Position numbers and translations under genes: made by a program. The notes under the pieces were generated by a model. It saw only the letters and a program-made list of their open reading frames with translations. It did not search any database and was not told the origin of the DNA. A stretch of 48,233 nt of DNA, taken from positions 1 to 48,233 of the IMG/VR virus record IMGVR_UViG_3300021178_000017. The stretch is one strand, 5' to 3'. The first letter of the stretch is position 1; each line of letters opens with the position of its first letter. This document shows positions 23,988-32,080 of the stretch, piece by piece. Source of the stretch: a virus.

Positions 23988-24296
23988 ATGATCGGTATGG
24001 CAATCCAAATCCTCTGGCTTCTCATCGGGGTCGTCATTCTTGGCGGAATCATCTGGCTCGCCCTCTACGTGGTCAGGACGATTCTTGGGATAGCGATACC
24101 TCCCCGTATCGAGCAGGCGGTCTGGCTGATCTTCCTGCTCTTGATCCTGATCGCCGTCCTAACGCTCCTCGCCGGCGGATCGATCGGCGGCTACCACCTC
24201 GGAAAGATCGGGTCGATCTTGACGTCGGCCATGGCGTGGGCCGCGACGCTCTCGGCGTCTGTACTCGTCAGCGTGATCATGATCGGAAGGTTCTAG
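23988..24296 (+). CDS. Small integral membrane protein
   Basis: The 102-residue protein has three predicted membrane helices, at about residues 5-31, 44-63 and 77-99, linked by short loops. An AAGGAGA site supports the ATG at 23988. Size and topology would suit a class I-like holin. However, no endolysin is near and it sits in the head cluster, so this remains open. Confidence 0.6.
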   Translation: MIGMAIQILWLLIGVVILGGIIWLALYVVRTILGIAIPPRIEQAVWLIFLLLILIAVLTLLAGGSIGGYHLGKIGSILTSAMAWAATLSASVLVSVIMIGRF

Positions 24297-24337
24297 TGCG
24301 CGTCGCCGTCCTCCTCTTGAATGTGGGATTGTGAGAC

Positions 24338-26221
24338 ATGCCACTCAACGCCAAGGGCCAGACAATCCTCGCCGCGATGGTCAAGCAGTATGGCGAAGAG
24401 CAGGGAACCAAGGTCTTCTACGCATCGAAGAACGCCGGCACCATCGAGGGCGTTGACGCGACGGATGGCCTCGAGCATCAGCCGCGTGACAACGGGCGAT
24501 GGAGCCTTGGATCTGGCGGGGACAAGACCAAGCCGCCGCCAGACGGCAAGTTCAAGAAGGATGATGTTGTCGGCCATCGTCATCACGGCATCGGCGAGGT
24601 GACCGCTGTCAGTTCAGGCGGCAGCGTTGCCACGGTGAAGTACCCGGCCGGCTACTCCGCGACGCACTCGGCTGATGATTTGTCATTCGTCCACAGGATG
24701 GGGGACGCTGTCGCTCTCAGCGACGCCGGCAAGATCGAGGTGACCGATGCCAGCCGGCGAACAGCGGACGGTTATCTGGTCGCTTCGGCCAAGGTCGCCC
24801 GCGTCGGCGTGCAGAAGTATAAGGGCACTGAAGTCGGCCGGCCGACGATGGACTCCGTGATCCTCTACCGGCCAGAGGAAGAGGTGTTCTCGCGCGACGC
24901 CATGCACTCGATGGCCAACAAGCCGGTGACCTTCACGCACCCCTCGAGGATGGTCGACGCGAAGAGCTGGACCAAGCACGCTAAGGGCTTCTCCGGTAAC
25001 GACGTCGTGCGAGATGGAGACTTCGTGCGCGTGCCGCTGATGCTGACTGACGCGGAGACAATCAAGGCTTTCGAGGAGGGGGGCGCGCGCGAACTCTCTG
25101 TAGGATATACTACCGACATTGAGTGGACTGCGGGGACCACGTCTTCCGGTGAGAAGTACGATGGTATCCAGCGGGCGATACGCGCCAACCACCACGCTCT
25201 GGTCCCTGTTGCCAGGGGTGGGCGCGACCTCACTCTCGGAGACGCCGGCATGAAGTGCAAGAACTGCGGCTCCTACGTGGCGGACGACGACAAGACCTGT
25301 CCGAGCTGTCATGTGAACCTGCACGACGCCCAGTTCACGGCAGAGGAACGGAAGTCCCTCGCCAAGGCGGGCAAGGCGAAGCCGGATGGCAGTTACCCTA
25401 TCCGCAACGTCGCCGACTTGAAGAATGCCATTCACGCCTGGGGACGCGGCGGCGCGACTGCCTCGGACAGGGCTTGGATCATCAAGCGCGCCAAGGCTCT
25501 GGGCGCCACTTCAGAGCTGCCGGAAGACTGGACCAGCAAGGATGCTGGCGAACACGGAGAAAGAAAGATGACGCAGATCATGGTCGACGGCATCCCAATC
25601 GAGGTCGCAGACGAAAAGAGTGCGATGATCCTCCAGCAGGCGCTTGCTCGCCGGAAGGTCAGAGATCAGAACGGCGACGATGACGATGATGACGATACCG
25701 ACCAGGGTGGCCGCCCTGGCAAGAAGGCTGACGAGGAGGCGGAGCGCGAGAAGCAGGAGCGCGGCTATAAGGACGCTATCGCGGCCAAGGATGGCGAGAT
25801 CGCCGCTCTGCGCGATCAGCTAAAGAAGGCCTCGCTGACCGATGCGCAGCAGGACGCGATCATTGCCCAGCGAACGACCGTGCTTGATGCAGCGAAGCCG
25901 CTCCTGCCGTCGGGTTGGTCACCGGCCGGGAAGTCCTTGGCGGAGATTAGCCGCGCTGCCGTCACCAACCAGATGGGCGACGCGGCGGTGAAAGACATGG
26001 ATGACGCAGCGATCGCTGGCGCCTTCCGCGCCTACACTGACGGCAAGAACAAGCCCTCTGGCTACCGGATGATGGCCGACGGAATGAGTCGCGCTCTTCA
26101 TGACAGTGAGCATCGGCACACCAACCAAGTGGCGGCCAACGACGCCTCTGCCGCCTACGACGAGATGGTGAAGGAGCGCGGCGAGGCCTACAAGAAGCCG
26201 ATCAGCATCGCTCGCAACTGA
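24338..26221 (+). CDS. Prohead protease / scaffold fusion (DUF2213-like)
   Basis: The 627-residue protein lies directly before the cement and capsid genes. Residues about 130-310 match DUF2213-type prohead proteases (VILYRPEEEVFSRDAMHSMA, NKPVTFTHPSRMVDA, LSVGYTTDIEWTAG). Around residue 45 is a PRDNGRWSLGSGGD motif shared with the portal extension. In the middle is a zinc ribbon (CKNCG, then CPSCH) and a domain with SYPIRNVADLKNAIHAWGRG. The C-terminal third is acidic and coiled (DDDDDDDTDQGG, then EKQERGYKDAIAAKDGEIAAL), as expected of an internal scaffold removed by proteolysis. Confidence 0.78.
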   Translation: MPLNAKGQTILAAMVKQYGEEQGTKVFYASKNAGTIEGVDATDGLEHQPRDNGRWSLGSGGDKTKPPPDGKFKKDDVVGHRHHGIGEVTAVSSGGSVATVKYPAGYSATHSADDLSFVHRMGDAVALSDAGKIEVTDASRRTADGYLVASAKVARVGVQKYKGTEVGRPTMDSVILYRPEEEVFSRDAMHSMANKPVTFTHPSRMVDAKSWTKHAKGFSGNDVVRDGDFVRVPLMLTDAETIKAFEEGGARELSVGYTTDIEWTAGTTSSGEKYDGIQRAIRANHHALVPVARGGRDLTLGDAGMKCKNCGSYVADDDKTCPSCHVNLHDAQFTAEERKSLAKAGKAKPDGSYPIRNVADLKNAIHAWGRGGATASDRAWIIKRAKALGATSELPEDWTSKDAGEHGERKMTQIMVDGIPIEVADEKSAMILQQALARRKVRDQNGDDDDDDDTDQGGRPGKKADEEAEREKQERGYKDAIAAKDGEIAALRDQLKKASLTDAQQDAIIAQRTTVLDAAKPLLPSGWSPAGKSLAEISRAAVTNQMGDAAVKDMDDAAIAGAFRAYTDGKNKPSGYRMMADGMSRALHDSEHRHTNQVAANDASAAYDEMVKERGEAYKKPISIARN

Positions 26222-26268
26222 CGAGGACGACTTAACGAGGCGCGCCCAAAGAACAGGAATAAAGCACC

Positions 26269-26802
26269 ATGCTTCAGCCTGCCCCGCTCCAGACCACGTA
26301 TCAGCAATATGAGACCTTCGGCCAGGTCGGCATGTCTGGCTCGATGGTTCCGTGGTCGATCGACAACCGCATCCTCGAGGATCCCACTGGTAACGGCGTC
26401 GGCTTCGGCTTGGCCGTCTGCCAGGGGTACAAGTCCGACAAGGGATGCACCCTCGGCCAGTTGAGTGGAGGCGCCTTCGTCGGCATCACCCACTCCGACA
26501 TTACGATCCTGCTCACCAGCGTGCCGCTCGCGAACGGCAGCCAGCGCAAGATCGACACGTTCTACGACACCGACAATGTGCCGGTGCAGACCCTCGGTGA
26601 CATCGTGGTGGCTCCTCTCGGGGTCGTCGCCGCCGGTAGCCCGGTGTACTTCGATAGCGTCACCGGTCAGCTCGGTCCGTCCTCCGTCGCCAACGCCGTC
26701 CTCATCGACGGGGCGATCTGGATCACCTCGCTGCCGAACGGTTCGCAGCCGGCGATCAACTTCAACGGCCTCGCCATCGTTCGCCTCGGCATGATGGCTT
26801 GA
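26269..26802 (+). CDS. Capsid cement/decoration protein
   Basis: The 177-residue beta-rich protein lies between the protease/scaffold and the major capsid. Its repetitive small-residue strands (GFGLAVCQGYKSDKG, GDIVVAPLGVVAAGSPVYF, NFNGLAIVRLGM) fit the structural-cement/DUF2190-type proteins that stabilise the expanded shell. A GGCGCGCC motif lies in its leader. The assignment is by position and fold pattern. Confidence 0.65.
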   Translation: MLQPAPLQTTYQQYETFGQVGMSGSMVPWSIDNRILEDPTGNGVGFGLAVCQGYKSDKGCTLGQLSGGAFVGITHSDITILLTSVPLANGSQRKIDTFYDTDNVPVQTLGDIVVAPLGVVAAGSPVYFDSVTGQLGPSSVANAVLIDGAIWITSLPNGSQPAINFNGLAIVRLGMMA

Positions 26803-26842
26803 TCGAAAACCAACAAGGCGCGCTTTAAGGAGACGAATAGAA

Positions 26843-27787
26843 ATGCGCTACGGAATCTTTGACTCCCAACAGGCGCTTGGCTTTCTGATCAGCCAGACGA
26901 CCTACATCGAGTCCCAAGTCTACCGCATCCAATATCCGGAGATCATGTATCCGAGAATATTGCCGGTAGACTCATCCGCAAGTGAATGGGCCAAGTCGAT
27001 CACCTATTACTCGATCGACCGCGTCGGTAACGCCGACTGGTTCGACGGCTATGCCAAAGACATGCCGATGGCGGATGTCAACCGGGACAAGCGCGAGCAG
27101 GGCATCGAGATGGCGGGCATCGGCTACCGCTACACGCTCGAGGAACTCGGGACCGCGATGATGATCCCGGGCATGAACCTCTCGACGGAGCGGGCAGAGG
27201 CCGCGCGCCGAGCGTATGAGGAGTTCATCGACCGCTTGGCTCGCTCGGGAGATACTCGCAAGGGCATCACTGGCCTGTTCAACAATGCCTTCGTGACGCG
27301 GACGAACGCGATCGCGGATGGCTCGGGTAGCTCGGCCCTATGGTCGACCAAGACAGCGGACCAGATGATCCGTGACGTCCAGGGGGCCTTGACCCAGGTC
27401 TACACTGGGTCGCTGACGGTCGAAATGGCGGACACCGTCCTCCTGCCGATCGCCAATATGCAGATCCTCGCCAATACTCGCGTTCCGAACACCTACGGCA
27501 ACGCGCTCGATTACCTCATGAAGTACAATCTCTATACGGCCCAGACTGGTGCGCCGCTTTCCATCCTCGGCGTGCTGAACCTTGACACGGCAGGCTTGGG
27601 CGGCACGGCACGTATGGTCGCCTATCGGCGTGACCCAATGGTGGTCAAGCTCCATATCCCGATGATCCATCGATTCCTGCCGGTGTGGCAGACCGGGCCG
27701 ATCACCTACGACATCCCCGGGATCTTCCGCGTCGGCTCGGTTGAGGTTCGCCGTCCCGGAGCGATGGCGTACATCGACGGGATCTGA
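26843..27787 (+). CDS. Major capsid protein (DUF2184-like)
   Basis: The 314-residue protein is the main shell subunit by position and pattern: QTTYIESQVYRIQYPEI near the N-terminus, DVNRDKREQGIEMAGIGYRY, GITGLFNNAF, and TVLLPIANMQILAN all fit DUF2184 capsid proteins with an HK97-type fold. An AAGGAGA site precedes the ATG. A separate protease/scaffold gene is present, so the shell protein itself need not carry a long delta domain. Confidence 0.82.
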   Translation: MRYGIFDSQQALGFLISQTTYIESQVYRIQYPEIMYPRILPVDSSASEWAKSITYYSIDRVGNADWFDGYAKDMPMADVNRDKREQGIEMAGIGYRYTLEELGTAMMIPGMNLSTERAEAARRAYEEFIDRLARSGDTRKGITGLFNNAFVTRTNAIADGSGSSALWSTKTADQMIRDVQGALTQVYTGSLTVEMADTVLLPIANMQILANTRVPNTYGNALDYLMKYNLYTAQTGAPLSILGVLNLDTAGLGGTARMVAYRRDPMVVKLHIPMIHRFLPVWQTGPITYDIPGIFRVGSVEVRRPGAMAYIDGI

Positions 27788-27815
27788 GGTTCACCAAAGG
27801 AAAGAGGCGCGCACC

Positions 27816-28151
27816 ATGATGTACGATCTGCGTAATCCGACCACTGCGACGAGGGTGATCTACGACGGAATAACTAATACGAAGCCGATCAGGATTGCCC
27901 CCGGCGAGACTGTCCGCGGCGTTGAACTCGCCGACCATGTTGTCGACACCCTCCGGCGCTCAGCGGCGTCTGGTAGCAATATCGATCTGGAGGTGACGGA
28001 GAGTGAGGACGATGTAGTTGGGGATGACCAGACCGCACCTCCTGCCACCCATACCGCTGCGCTCCAGCTTCCCCAACGCGATCCGGAGCCAGAACAACGC
28101 CGACTGCTGCAAGACGTCTCTTCTCAGCCGCGGAGGAAGAGGGGACGCTAA
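27816..28151 (+). CDS. Hypothetical head-associated protein
   Basis: This 111-residue protein follows the capsid gene. The N-terminal half is a small beta structure (TRVIYDGITNTKPIRIAPGE), and the C-terminal half is acidic then basic and disordered (DVVGDDQTAPPATHTA). A double ATG at 27816 is used, behind an AAAGGAAAGAGGCGCGC leader. It is possibly a second capsid accessory protein. Confidence 0.6.
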   Translation: MMYDLRNPTTATRVIYDGITNTKPIRIAPGETVRGVELADHVVDTLRRSAASGSNIDLEVTESEDDVVGDDQTAPPATHTAALQLPQRDPEPEQRRLLQDVSSQPRRKRGR

Positions 28152-28178
28152 CTTCTTCGTGGCGCGTCACGGGGCTTA

Positions 28179-28223
28179 GGCCGGCCCCAGACGCTCGATG
28201 CGCCTCAGCAGAAGGGGCCGGCC
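28179..28223 (+). terminator. Long GC-rich hairpin after the capsid genes
   Basis: GGCCGGCCCC (28179-28188) and GGGGCCGGCC (28214-28223) are a perfect 10-bp inverted repeat with a 25-base loop, in the 93-base gap after the capsid block. There is no T-run, so it may attenuate, stabilise capsid mRNA, or be a processing site rather than a strong terminator. Confidence 0.4.
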
Positions 28224-28244
28224 GATAGCAAAAAGGGAAATCAG

Positions 28245-28838
28245 ATGACGCATGAGCAAGGTCGAGCCGAAAATGTCAGCGAGGCCGCCGTGATCCGCGG
28301 TGCAATGCAGGTAGATATCCTCGAAGTGCATGGTCGCTGGGAGGTCGCCTGCCTGGGACCTGACGGCGTCGAGAAGTGGCGTGACGTCGTTGAGAACGTG
28401 GTCTGCACCGAGGGGAAGAACGTCATGCTCGACGCCGCCCTCGCCGGGTCGTCCTACACGGTGACCGGGCCCTTCGTCGGTCTGGTCTCCTCCGTCTCCT
28501 ACACGGCCGTCGCCGCGGGGGACGTCGGCACGCAGATCAACGGGACGAACGGCTGGAAGGAGGCCGGTGGCGGCAACGCGCCGACCTACTCCGGCAATCG
28601 GCCCACGGCGGCGTGGTCGGCGGCCTCTGCCGGCGCCAAGGCATTCTCGGGTGCCTCGGTCTTCAACATCACCGGGACGGGGACGGTCAAGGGTATGTTC
28701 CTGGTCTACGGGACCGGCGCGACTCACACGATCGACGACGCGCACGGCTCCCTGTGGTCGGCCGGCCTCTTCTCCCAGGGGGACAAGGTCGTCGGCAATG
28801 GTGACACGCTCAACGCCTCCTACAGCACGAGCCTCTGA
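28245..28838 (+). CDS. Virion structural protein, unknown
   Basis: The 197-residue protein has an N-terminal helical or strand part (MQVDILEVHGRWEVACLGP) and a Gly/Ser/Thr-rich beta part (GKNVMLDAALAGSSYTVTG, then FNITGTGTVKGMFLVYGTG), the composition of virion surface or fibre-base proteins. An AGGGAA site supports the ATG. Its place right after capsid genes suggests a head-surface fibre or the first gene of the adhesin block. Confidence 0.6.
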   Translation: MTHEQGRAENVSEAAVIRGAMQVDILEVHGRWEVACLGPDGVEKWRDVVENVVCTEGKNVMLDAALAGSSYTVTGPFVGLVSSVSYTAVAAGDVGTQINGTNGWKEAGGGNAPTYSGNRPTAAWSAASAGAKAFSGASVFNITGTGTVKGMFLVYGTGATHTIDDAHGSLWSAGLFSQGDKVVGNGDTLNASYSTSL

Positions 28839-28840
28839 AG

Positions 28841-29314
28841 GTGTCGATCGTCTCCTCGGTCATCGTGGAGACCGACGTCCAGAAGGATGGCCGGAAGTGG
28901 GTCCACGAGGTCCACGTTGACCAGCTCGGTCTCAAGTATGAGCGGAACTACCTGGCCGGCGCTGCGGACGATCTTAACGTGGCTCTCGCGGCCTACGCGG
29001 TCCTGCTAGCTAACGTCATCCAGGCGAACGAGATCAACACGAACCTCGGCAGCGTCGTCGGCTTCGGATCGTTGGCGACGTACACGCTCAATTACTCCAC
29101 GGCGGCGCAGAACTTCGCCGCCCTCCGCATTGCCTACCACGACGCGACCCAGACCCAGGCGATCATGATCGGGGACTTTCTGTCGAGCCTGACCGACGTG
29201 CAGCTGGAGAACGCCTTCGGCTTGACCCAGGCCCAGGTGACGGCGCTGCGGTCGAGCAAGCTGACGCCGGCCGTGACCGCTGCGGCGACCATCCGCGCGA
29301 CCACCGGAGCCTGA
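28841..29314 (+). CDS. Hypothetical virion protein
   Basis: This 157-residue protein starts with GTG two bases after the previous stop. Its first half looks like two strands and helices (IVETDVQKDGRKWVHEVHVD), and the rest is helical, with SLTDVQLENAFGLTQAQVTA near the end. The function is unknown. It is tightly packed with its neighbours and probably a structural accessory. Confidence 0.6.
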   Translation: MSIVSSVIVETDVQKDGRKWVHEVHVDQLGLKYERNYLAGAADDLNVALAAYAVLLANVIQANEINTNLGSVVGFGSLATYTLNYSTAAQNFAALRIAYHDATQTQAIMIGDFLSSLTDVQLENAFGLTQAQVTALRSSKLTPAVTAAATIRATTGA

Positions 29315-29317
29315 TCT

Positions 29318-32080
29318 GTGCCCCTCGTCGACTCCGCCTGGTACGTCGACGGATCGACTGGCATCCAGGTCACCGACCTCGGCACGTCGAACAACGCGGC
29401 GGGCGCCACCCTCACGCTGGCGGGGATCACAGTCCCGGCCAACTCCCTGATCGTCGTCGTCACCAACGAGGCCGTGGCGACGACCGACGGCACGCTGAGC
29501 GACGGCGGCACCAACACCTACGCGAAGGCCGCGGCCGTCACCGAGTCGACCAGCGCCGGACGGGCGATAGTCTGGTACATCTACAACTGCGCGGCGCTCA
29601 ACAACGCCACGCTGACGTTCACCAAGGCCGGCACCGGTCACGTCGCGGCGATGACGGCGTTCTATGCCACCGGCGTGCAGATCTCTCCCGATCCGCGAGA
29701 CACGGCCTTCCAGAATAGCTCGGCGGTGAACTCAGCGACGCCGACGGTCACGTCCAACGCACCGACCGCCGCGGGGGAGCTGGTCGTCGCCGTCTGCGCC
29801 TACAGCAACGCGGTGGCGAAGACTTACACCCAGGACTCGACCCACAACTTCAACGTCCCGATATCGGCGACCAACGCCCAGGGGACGGCGAGCCTCGGGG
29901 GCGGACACCTCAACGTTGGCGGTTCGCTGGCCGTCACCTTCGCGCCGACGCTCTCCGGCGCCTCCGACAATGCCTGCATCCTCCTCGCCTTCGCCGCAGC
30001 GAGCGCCCCCGTGGGCTGGTGGAACGTCACCAGGTGGGCGGCGAGCCACACCCAGCACGCGGGCGACGTGGTCCGCCAGAACGCCCAGCCGGCGATCGGC
30101 AACGAGCGCTGCTTCGTCTGCTACTCATCGACCTCGGGCACGGGCACAACCGGCTCGAGCGAGCCGAACTGGTCCGTGGGCCGTGGCAACAGCATAGCCG
30201 ACAATACGGTGACGTGGTTGGAGTGTACGGGTGTCGCGGCGCTCAACGGAGACTACGGCAAGGCATTAACCGGGACGACGAATGGCATCACGGCGGCGGG
30301 CAGCGCGATCCTCCACTTTGCCTCGGCCCCGGTCGTGCCGATCGGCGCGCGGGTCAACGACCAGACGGCGATCACCGTCATCCCGGCCAACGCGACCGTC
30401 GTCGCTCGCGACGCGACGACGATCACGCTCAGCGCCAACGTCACCGGAGCCGGCGTCGGCAGCGCCGACGTGATTGGATTCAGCAACTGCCCGAGGTGGT
30501 TCGACGTCAAGAGCACGACGGTGAACGCCGGTCAGGTCGTCCAGTCCGGCGACGGGACCAAGATTCTCCTCTGCACCACGGGCGGGGCCGCCGGCACCGG
30601 CGCAGAGCCGACCTGGGCGACATATACCAACGCCGGCGCGACGACGGTCGACAACGCTGCCACCTGGAGGACGATCGCCGCGGTGCCGAGCGGGTTCGCG
30701 GCGTGGGCGGCGCCGCATGCGCGGCTGGCGAACGCCTTCGCGGCGAACTGGGGGCAGAACGGGAATGCCTTTTACGTCTCCAACCATCACGCGGAGGCGC
30801 AGGCGTCAGCGATGACGCTGAACAGCGGCGCGATAGGAACACCATCGTTTACCTACTGCGTCGATGACTCCGTCGCACTCCCGCCCGCGACACTGGCGAC
30901 GACTGCGACGATCACGACGACTGGTAGCAGTTTAATGACGATCAACGGAGCGGCGGGTTCCAACGATGGTTATTTCTACGGAATTACTTTTTCAGAAGGC
31001 TCGGGAGCAGTTTCTTCTAACTTAGCCATCGGGGCATCTAGTGCCAATAGTGGTGCCGTTTTTGAAAATTGTAAATTCGTCATCGGAGGTTCGAGTGGCG
31101 GCACCTTACTCGTCGAGCAGAGTCCTGGGTTTTCCAACCGAATAAAGTTCAAGAATACTACTGTTCAATTTAACGCCGCTGGCTCGGGTATGGCCTGTTT
31201 CGCCAGCGATTTCGTTTGGGAGGCGACCGCCTCGGCGATCGTGAGTGGTACGCTACCGACCAAGCTGTTTCTCGGGAGTCAAGGGTCGGCATACAATGCG
31301 ATCCTGCGTGGCGTCGATCTGAGCGCGCTGGGATCGGGGAAGACCATCGTCGGTGCTGGCGGTGTCGGATCCACTGTTAAGTTGATCGACTGCAAGCTCG
31401 GGGCCTCGGTCACGGTTGCGGGAACGCCCACAGTTCCAGGGTGCGTGATCGACTTAATCCGTGGTGACAGCGGTGCCACCAACTATCGTGATGAGCGCTA
31501 CAAGTACGAGGGCACGCAGACGGCCGAGACCGCGATAGTTCGAACTGGTGGCGCGACGGACGGCGCGACGCCCGTGAGTTGGAAGCTGGTCACTACGGCC
31601 AACAGCAAGTGGTCGTTCCCCTTCGAGTCACAGCCGATAGCCATCTGGAACGATGTCGCCGGTTCGCCGATCACTGTGACAATGTACGGCATCTGGGGCG
31701 GTGCCGCAGTGCCGAATACCGACGACGTCTGGATCGAGGCCGAGTATCTCGCCGACTCCGGCGACCCGCTCGGGGGGTTCGTCAACTCGACGAAGGCTAA
31801 CAATCTCGCCGCCGGCGTGGCGCTGACAGCCGACGGATCGACGTGGGGCGGCTCGACCACGGCGTTCTCGATGAGCGTCACCTTCACGCCGCAGCAGAAG
31901 GGACCGATCAACCTCGTGGTCAAGGCGGCCAAGGCCTCGTCGACCTTCTACGTCGACCCGCGTCCGGTGATCACCGGCGGGCCGCCGGTGCGCAGGAGCG
32001 AGATCGTCGCGCCGGGCGTCTACATCAGCGAGATTTCCAACATGATCCTCGGCGACATGGTGGGAGGCTGCGCTGGCTAA
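29318..32080 (+). CDS. Large fibre/adhesin-like protein
   Basis: The 920-residue protein (GTG start) is almost all small residues in beta-rich repeats. The N-terminal third contains Ig-like sandwich patterns (GATLTLAGITVPANSLIVVV). The middle (about residues 530-720) resembles a parallel beta-helix with short strands (GYFYGIT, AVFENCKFVIGG, NRIKFKNTTVQF) and is AT-richer than the flanks. The C-terminus has a sandwich-like domain (TVTMYGIWGGAAVPNTDDVW) and ends GGPPVRRSEIVAPGVYISE. It is likely a virion fibre that binds the host surface. Confidence 0.65.
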   Translation: MPLVDSAWYVDGSTGIQVTDLGTSNNAAGATLTLAGITVPANSLIVVVTNEAVATTDGTLSDGGTNTYAKAAAVTESTSAGRAIVWYIYNCAALNNATLTFTKAGTGHVAAMTAFYATGVQISPDPRDTAFQNSSAVNSATPTVTSNAPTAAGELVVAVCAYSNAVAKTYTQDSTHNFNVPISATNAQGTASLGGGHLNVGGSLAVTFAPTLSGASDNACILLAFAAASAPVGWWNVTRWAASHTQHAGDVVRQNAQPAIGNERCFVCYSSTSGTGTTGSSEPNWSVGRGNSIADNTVTWLECTGVAALNGDYGKALTGTTNGITAAGSAILHFASAPVVPIGARVNDQTAITVIPANATVVARDATTITLSANVTGAGVGSADVIGFSNCPRWFDVKSTTVNAGQVVQSGDGTKILLCTTGGAAGTGAEPTWATYTNAGATTVDNAATWRTIAAVPSGFAAWAAPHARLANAFAANWGQNGNAFYVSNHHAEAQASAMTLNSGAIGTPSFTYCVDDSVALPPATLATTATITTTGSSLMTINGAAGSNDGYFYGITFSEGSGAVSSNLAIGASSANSGAVFENCKFVIGGSSGGTLLVEQSPGFSNRIKFKNTTVQFNAAGSGMACFASDFVWEATASAIVSGTLPTKLFLGSQGSAYNAILRGVDLSALGSGKTIVGAGGVGSTVKLIDCKLGASVTVAGTPTVPGCVIDLIRGDSGATNYRDERYKYEGTQTAETAIVRTGGATDGATPVSWKLVTTANSKWSFPFESQPIAIWNDVAGSPITVTMYGIWGGAAVPNTDDVWIEAEYLADSGDPLGGFVNSTKANNLAAGVALTADGSTWGGSTTAFSMSVTFTPQQKGPINLVVKAAKASSTFYVDPRPVITGGPPVRRSEIVAPGVYISEISNMILGDMVGGCAG

